From Candidatus Nitrosopumilus sp. (GTDB lineage Archaea > Thermoproteota > Nitrososphaeria > Nitrososphaerales > Nitrosopumilaceae), in the NCBI GenBank assembly GCA_013203245.1, contig JABMOR010000074.1, positions 1-8,087 of the forward strand: a DNA stretch of 8,087 nucleotides, read 5' to 3'. The notes under the pieces were generated by a model. The model worked only from the letters and a program-made list of their open reading frames with translations. It did no database searches and was not told where the DNA came from. Below, piece by piece: positions 6,846 to 8,087 of the stretch (position 1 is its first letter; each line of letters starts with the position of its first letter). Made by a program: the position numbers and the translations under genes.

Positions 6846-7124
6846 CTAATTATTCAAATCTGCTTTCATCTTATAGAATTCTTTTTTACTAATTTCACCT
6901 TTACCGTATCTTTCTTGTAGAATTGACAATTTCTTATTTGGCGATTTTTCAAAGTCTGTCTTTTTTATTTTTCTATTGCTGCCTATGGCCTCTTGTATTT
7001 TTTTGAAACCACATTTTGGACATTGATAAATTCTGCTACCTACGCTATATTTGCCATTATAAGGTACTTCTAATTCAAACACTTCTTGACAATTTTTACA
7101 TGTATTACTCACAATTCTTACCAT
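6846..7124 (-). CDS. Zinc-ribbon protein with C-terminal SHOCT-like domain
   Basis: A 92-residue soluble protein. Residues 1-45 carry a two-knuckle zinc ribbon, CKNC (C9, C12) and CPKC (C35, C38) with a 22-residue spacer. Residues 65-90 form a SHOCT-like helical motif (LSILQERYGKGEISKKEFYKMK), recognised from the L-x(7)-G-x-I-[ST]-x-x-E-[FY]-x-x-x-K-x-x-L pattern. A lysine-rich linker joins them. SHOCT motifs are short oligomerisation modules common in prokaryotic proteins; zinc ribbons of this kind often bind nucleic acids or partner proteins. No specific role is known to me. ATG 7124 is chosen because the ribbon starts immediately and because a conserved promoter-like element ends four bases upstream. 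That element is nearly identical to the one before the 57-residue gene at 7740-7913. Confidence 0.8.
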   Translation of the reverse strand: MVRIVSNTCKNCQEVFELEVPYNGKYSVGSRIYQCPKCGFKKIQEAIGSNRKIKKTDFEKSPNKKLSILQERYGKGEISKKEFYKMKADLNN

Positions 7125-7128
7125 TTAC

Positions 7129-7158
7129 GAATTATTTACAATGATTTTGAACTTAAGC
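7129..7158 (-). promoter_or_regulatory. Shared 30-bp promoter/leader element, copy 1
   Basis: Read on the minus strand it contains GCTTAAGTTCAAAAT, three variable bases (two differ between copies), then TGTAAATAATTC, ending 4 nt before ATG 7124. The CTTAAG core sits about 30 nt upstream of the ATG, where an archaeal TATA box is expected. Twenty-eight of 30 positions are identical to 7914-7943. Confidence 0.65.
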
Positions 7159-7164
7159 GTTATT

Positions 7165-7199
7165 AAAAAATTATTTTTGGTTATATTGAATAGAACCAA
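7165..7199 (-). terminator. Stem-loop plus U-tract ending the candidate RNA
   Basis: On the minus strand the stem TTGGTT (7199-7194)/AACCAA (7182-7177) with an 11-nt loop is followed by an A/T-rich stretch and six T (7170-7165). This is terminator-like for leftward transcription and lies immediately upstream of the shared promoter element of the zinc-ribbon/SHOCT gene. Confidence 0.4.
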
Positions 7200-7273
7200 G
7201 TCCATACAAAATCCCGTTTAGTTTCCTTTAGAGCATTGTGCTCAGGGGGTAGAGGTGAACTTTGTTCCTGTAT
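7165..7273 (-). ncRNA. Candidate structured small RNA
   Basis: This non-coding stretch is visibly richer in G+C than its flanks and holds perfect hairpins: GAGCA/TGCTC with a 3-nt loop (7231-7243) and GAAC/GTTC with a 3-nt loop (7257-7267). Both are enclosed by ATACA (7204-7208) pairing with TGTAT (7269-7273), which suggests a multibranched fold. On the minus strand it is preceded by a TATA-like ATTTAAGTTTC (centre about 7296) that resembles the neighbouring shared promoter. It ends in a TTGGTT/AACCAA stem (7177-7199) and a run of six U (7170-7165), ahead of the promoter of the next gene. No open frame longer than 26 codons is seen. The strand is inferred, since the hairpins work on both strands. 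It matches no RNA family I recognise. Confidence 0.4.
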
Positions 7274-7285
7274 CTGTCACACTTT

Positions 7286-7300
7286 TTTGAAACTTAAATA
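7286..7300 (-). promoter_or_regulatory. TATA-like box, weaker relative of the shared promoter
   Basis: Minus-strand TTTAAGTTTCAAAA, then AGTGT further downstream, parallels the TTAAGTTCAAAA...GTGT of the 7914-7943 element with one inserted base. Its centre (about 7296) predicts a start near 7270, just at the outer helix of the candidate RNA. On the plus strand GAAACTTAAATA also looks like BRE plus TATA, so the direction is not certain. Confidence 0.4.
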
Positions 7301-7361
7301 TTTCTGTAAAATTATTCTTCGATCTAGTGAATGATTGGAGAGGATATTTTTCTCTCTTTTT

Positions 7362-7502
7362 CTAATTTTTTGAGTGCTTTTTTTTAAATTTTTTCTTTTG
7401 TTGCTGTTCACTCTTGTATTTTTTAACTCGTTGATTCAATTCAGATGATTTCTCACCTTTCTGTTTTCTCCCGTCTTTTTTCTTTGATTTTTTCTCTGCC
7501 AT
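7362..7502 (-). CDS. Lysine-rich 46-residue protein
   Basis: I read an ATG at 7502 and TAG at 7364-7362, giving 46 residues. Eighteen are lysine, with clusters KKSKKK and KKKFKKK at both ends and a central Glu/Gln/Ser-rich segment. No hydrophobic stretch and no cysteine occur. A strongly basic, probably disordered peptide of this kind would be expected to bind nucleic acid or ribosomes, but that is inference from composition. Support for translation: it starts cleanly with ATG, and a TATA-like ATATATTC (minus strand, about 7520-7529) lies roughly 23 nt upstream. It lacks other support, and low-complexity A-rich DNA can produce such frames by chance. Confidence 0.5.
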   Translation of the reverse strand: MAEKKSKKKDGRKQKGEKSSELNQRVKKYKSEQQQKKKFKKKHSKN

Positions 7503-7587
7503 CTTTTGAAATCCATGTTGAATATATGGTTCGTGTTAATTAGATTTTATGCCTAAACGAGGTGTAATTGGCAAAGACAGACGCAGT

Positions 7588-7597
7588 GTATTATAAT
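7588..7597 (+). promoter_or_regulatory. TATA-like box of the 35-residue zinc-finger gene
   Basis: GTATTATAAT is centred about 24 nt before ATG 7617, compatible with a leaderless mRNA; no Shine-Dalgarno-like sequence lies between. Confidence 0.4.
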
Positions 7598-7616
7598 TTG
7601 ATGTTGTATGGTTATC

Positions 7617-7724
7617 ATGGATACAAAATGCAAAACATGTGGTAGGCTATGTGTAGATGTCTATAGAAGTTATTGCTCTTTTGATTGTCTGCAATCAGCC
7701 ATGAAAATAATGATTCCTAGCTAA
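7617..7724 (+). CDS. 35-residue cysteine-rich zinc-finger-like protein
   Basis: ATG 7617 to TAA 7724 encodes 35 residues with five cysteines: C5, C8 and C12 (CKTCGRLC), then C20 and C24 (YCSFDC). The CxxC pair followed by a YCS-x-x-C knuckle is typical of tiny treble-clef or MYM/MYND-like zinc modules. The preserved knuckle spacing in such a short frame argues that it is real. An in-frame ATG at 7608 would add three residues, but a TATA-like GTATTATAAT (7588-7597) centred about 24 nt before 7617 favours the later, leaderless start. Function unknown. It is transcribed opposite to its neighbours on both sides. Confidence 0.6.
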   Translation: MDTKCKTCGRLCVDVYRSYCSFDCLQSAMKIMIPS

Positions 7725-7739
7725 AGATTACACCTAGTT

Positions 7740-7913
7740 TCATGATTCTTCTTCTGGCATATCTCTAGTCTTTGATAATACAAATTCTAAATTTTTTCTT
7801 TCGTTATCTTTTTCATTAAAGATAATGTCTGAATCACCTTCTTTCTTTTTAAATTCATCAAATTCTTTTTTTTGCTTAATCATTATTTTACGATATTCTT
7901 CCTCTACATCCAT
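7740..7913 (-). CDS. Charged 57-residue protein, function unknown
   Basis: ATG 7913 to TGA 7742-7740 encodes 57 residues, rich in Lys and Glu/Asp and mostly predicted helical (EEEYRKIMIKQKKEFDEFKKK near the N terminus, then a DNERKNLEFVLSKTRD helix). It has no cysteine, no membrane segment and no domain I recognise. The start is well supported: a CTTAAG TATA-like core lies about 26 nt upstream inside an element nearly identical to the promoter of the zinc-ribbon/SHOCT gene at 6846-7124, and that conserved element runs right up to the ATG. The two genes are unrelated in sequence, so the shared promoter suggests co-regulation rather than gene duplication. A coiled-coil partner or adaptor role is only a guess. 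Confidence 0.65.
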   Translation of the reverse strand: MDVEEEYRKIMIKQKKEFDEFKKKEGDSDIIFNEKDNERKNLEFVLSKTRDMPEEES

Positions 7914-7943
7914 GAATTATTTACACTAATTTTGAACTTAAGC
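7914..7943 (-). promoter_or_regulatory. Shared 30-bp promoter/leader element, copy 2
   Basis: On the minus strand GCTTAAGTTCAAAAT, then TAG in place of CAT, then TGTAAATAATTC, ending directly at ATG 7913. The CTTAAG core is centred about 26 nt from the start codon, ideal for a leaderless archaeal transcript. Identity to 7129-7158 is 28 of 30 and extends downstream of the TATA region, beyond what a basal promoter needs. Confidence 0.7.
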
Positions 7944-8007
7944 ATATTGAAATGAAAATAATGTAAACAATAGACAGGTTAATAGTCTAATTTTAGGCAC
8001 AAATTAC

Positions 8008-8087
8008 ATGTTTTCAGACTCTGAAAATATTCGCCGAGCATTTTTATCTAATTGGCATGAGTCTCTTTCAAAGCATGGGAATTTATT
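8008..8087 (+). CDS. Start of an unidentified gene, cut by the window end
   Basis: From ATG 8008 the frame stays open for 26 codons to the last base (MFSDSENIRRAFLSNW...). The visible part is hydrophilic with a probable amphipathic helix and no signal peptide. AT-rich TATA-like sequence (7979-7995) lies 15-29 nt upstream, divergent from the 57-residue gene. Too little is visible to assign a family, and it may be a chance frame. Confidence 0.45.
   Translation, partial: MFSDSENIRRAFLSNWHESLSKHGNL

Noticed and set aside
7201..7280. Possible tRNA in the GC-richer stretch
   Set aside because: There is no T-arm GTTCRA motif, no acceptor stem and no cloverleaf; the hairpins do not fit tRNA geometry.
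7331..7387. 18-codon plus-strand frame downstream of the GAAACTTAAATA box
   Set aside because: Antisense to the lysine-rich gene, hydrophobic because it reads T-tracts, and with no other support.
7549..7596. 15-codon plus-strand frame MPKRGVIGKDRRSVL
   Set aside because: Too short and without a well-placed TATA box or domain; it also overlaps the promoter of the 35-aa gene.

Overview
The window looks like chromosomal DNA from an ammonia-oxidising archaeon of the Nitrososphaerota (Thaumarchaeota), close to Nitrosopumilus or Nitrosarchaeum. This is inferred from strong A+T richness, short intergenic gaps, TATA-like boxes about 24-30 nt upstream of start codons with little room for a ribosome binding site (leaderless or near-leaderless mRNAs), and protein sequences of archaeal type. 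There is no rRNA, tRNA, insertion sequence or CRISPR array.

Layout. Positions 8-805 (+) encode an amidohydrolase-2 family metal hydrolase. It converges on a two-gene minus-strand unit (1983 down to 929): a previously easy-to-miss 55-residue protein with three CxxC pairs, whose stop codon overlaps (TAATG) the start of an agmatinase/arginase-family ureohydrolase. A 242-bp divergent region follows, then a polynucleotide-kinase-like P-loop protein (2226-2657, +), a two-CBS-domain protein (2753-3193, +) and a CPA2-type cation:proton antiporter carrying its own C-terminal CBS pair (3269-4873, +). Converging on the antiporter with a 23-bp gap is a sodium:dicarboxylate/glutamate-type symporter (6231-4897, -). 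Divergent from the symporter is a two-TM potassium channel with a TVGYGD filter and probable TTG start (6331-6768, +). The antiporter, CBS protein, symporter and K+ channel form a plausible ion and osmotic homeostasis neighbourhood (Na+/H+, K+ and glutamate), although each seems to have its own promoter.

The last 1.25 kb is an island of very small genes: a zinc-ribbon/SHOCT protein (92 aa, -), a lysine-rich 46-aa protein (-), a 35-aa cysteine-rich zinc-finger-like protein (+), a charged 57-aa protein (-), and the first 26 codons of a gene that leaves the window (+). Two of these unrelated genes (92 aa and 57 aa) have nearly identical 30-bp promoter/leader sequences (28 of 30 identical). A third, weaker copy of that motif sits upstream of a relatively GC-rich stretch (about 7165-7273) with several perfect hairpins and a terminator-like end. 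I propose this stretch as a candidate unannotated structured RNA. The shared promoter and the candidate RNA are the most interesting parts of the window.
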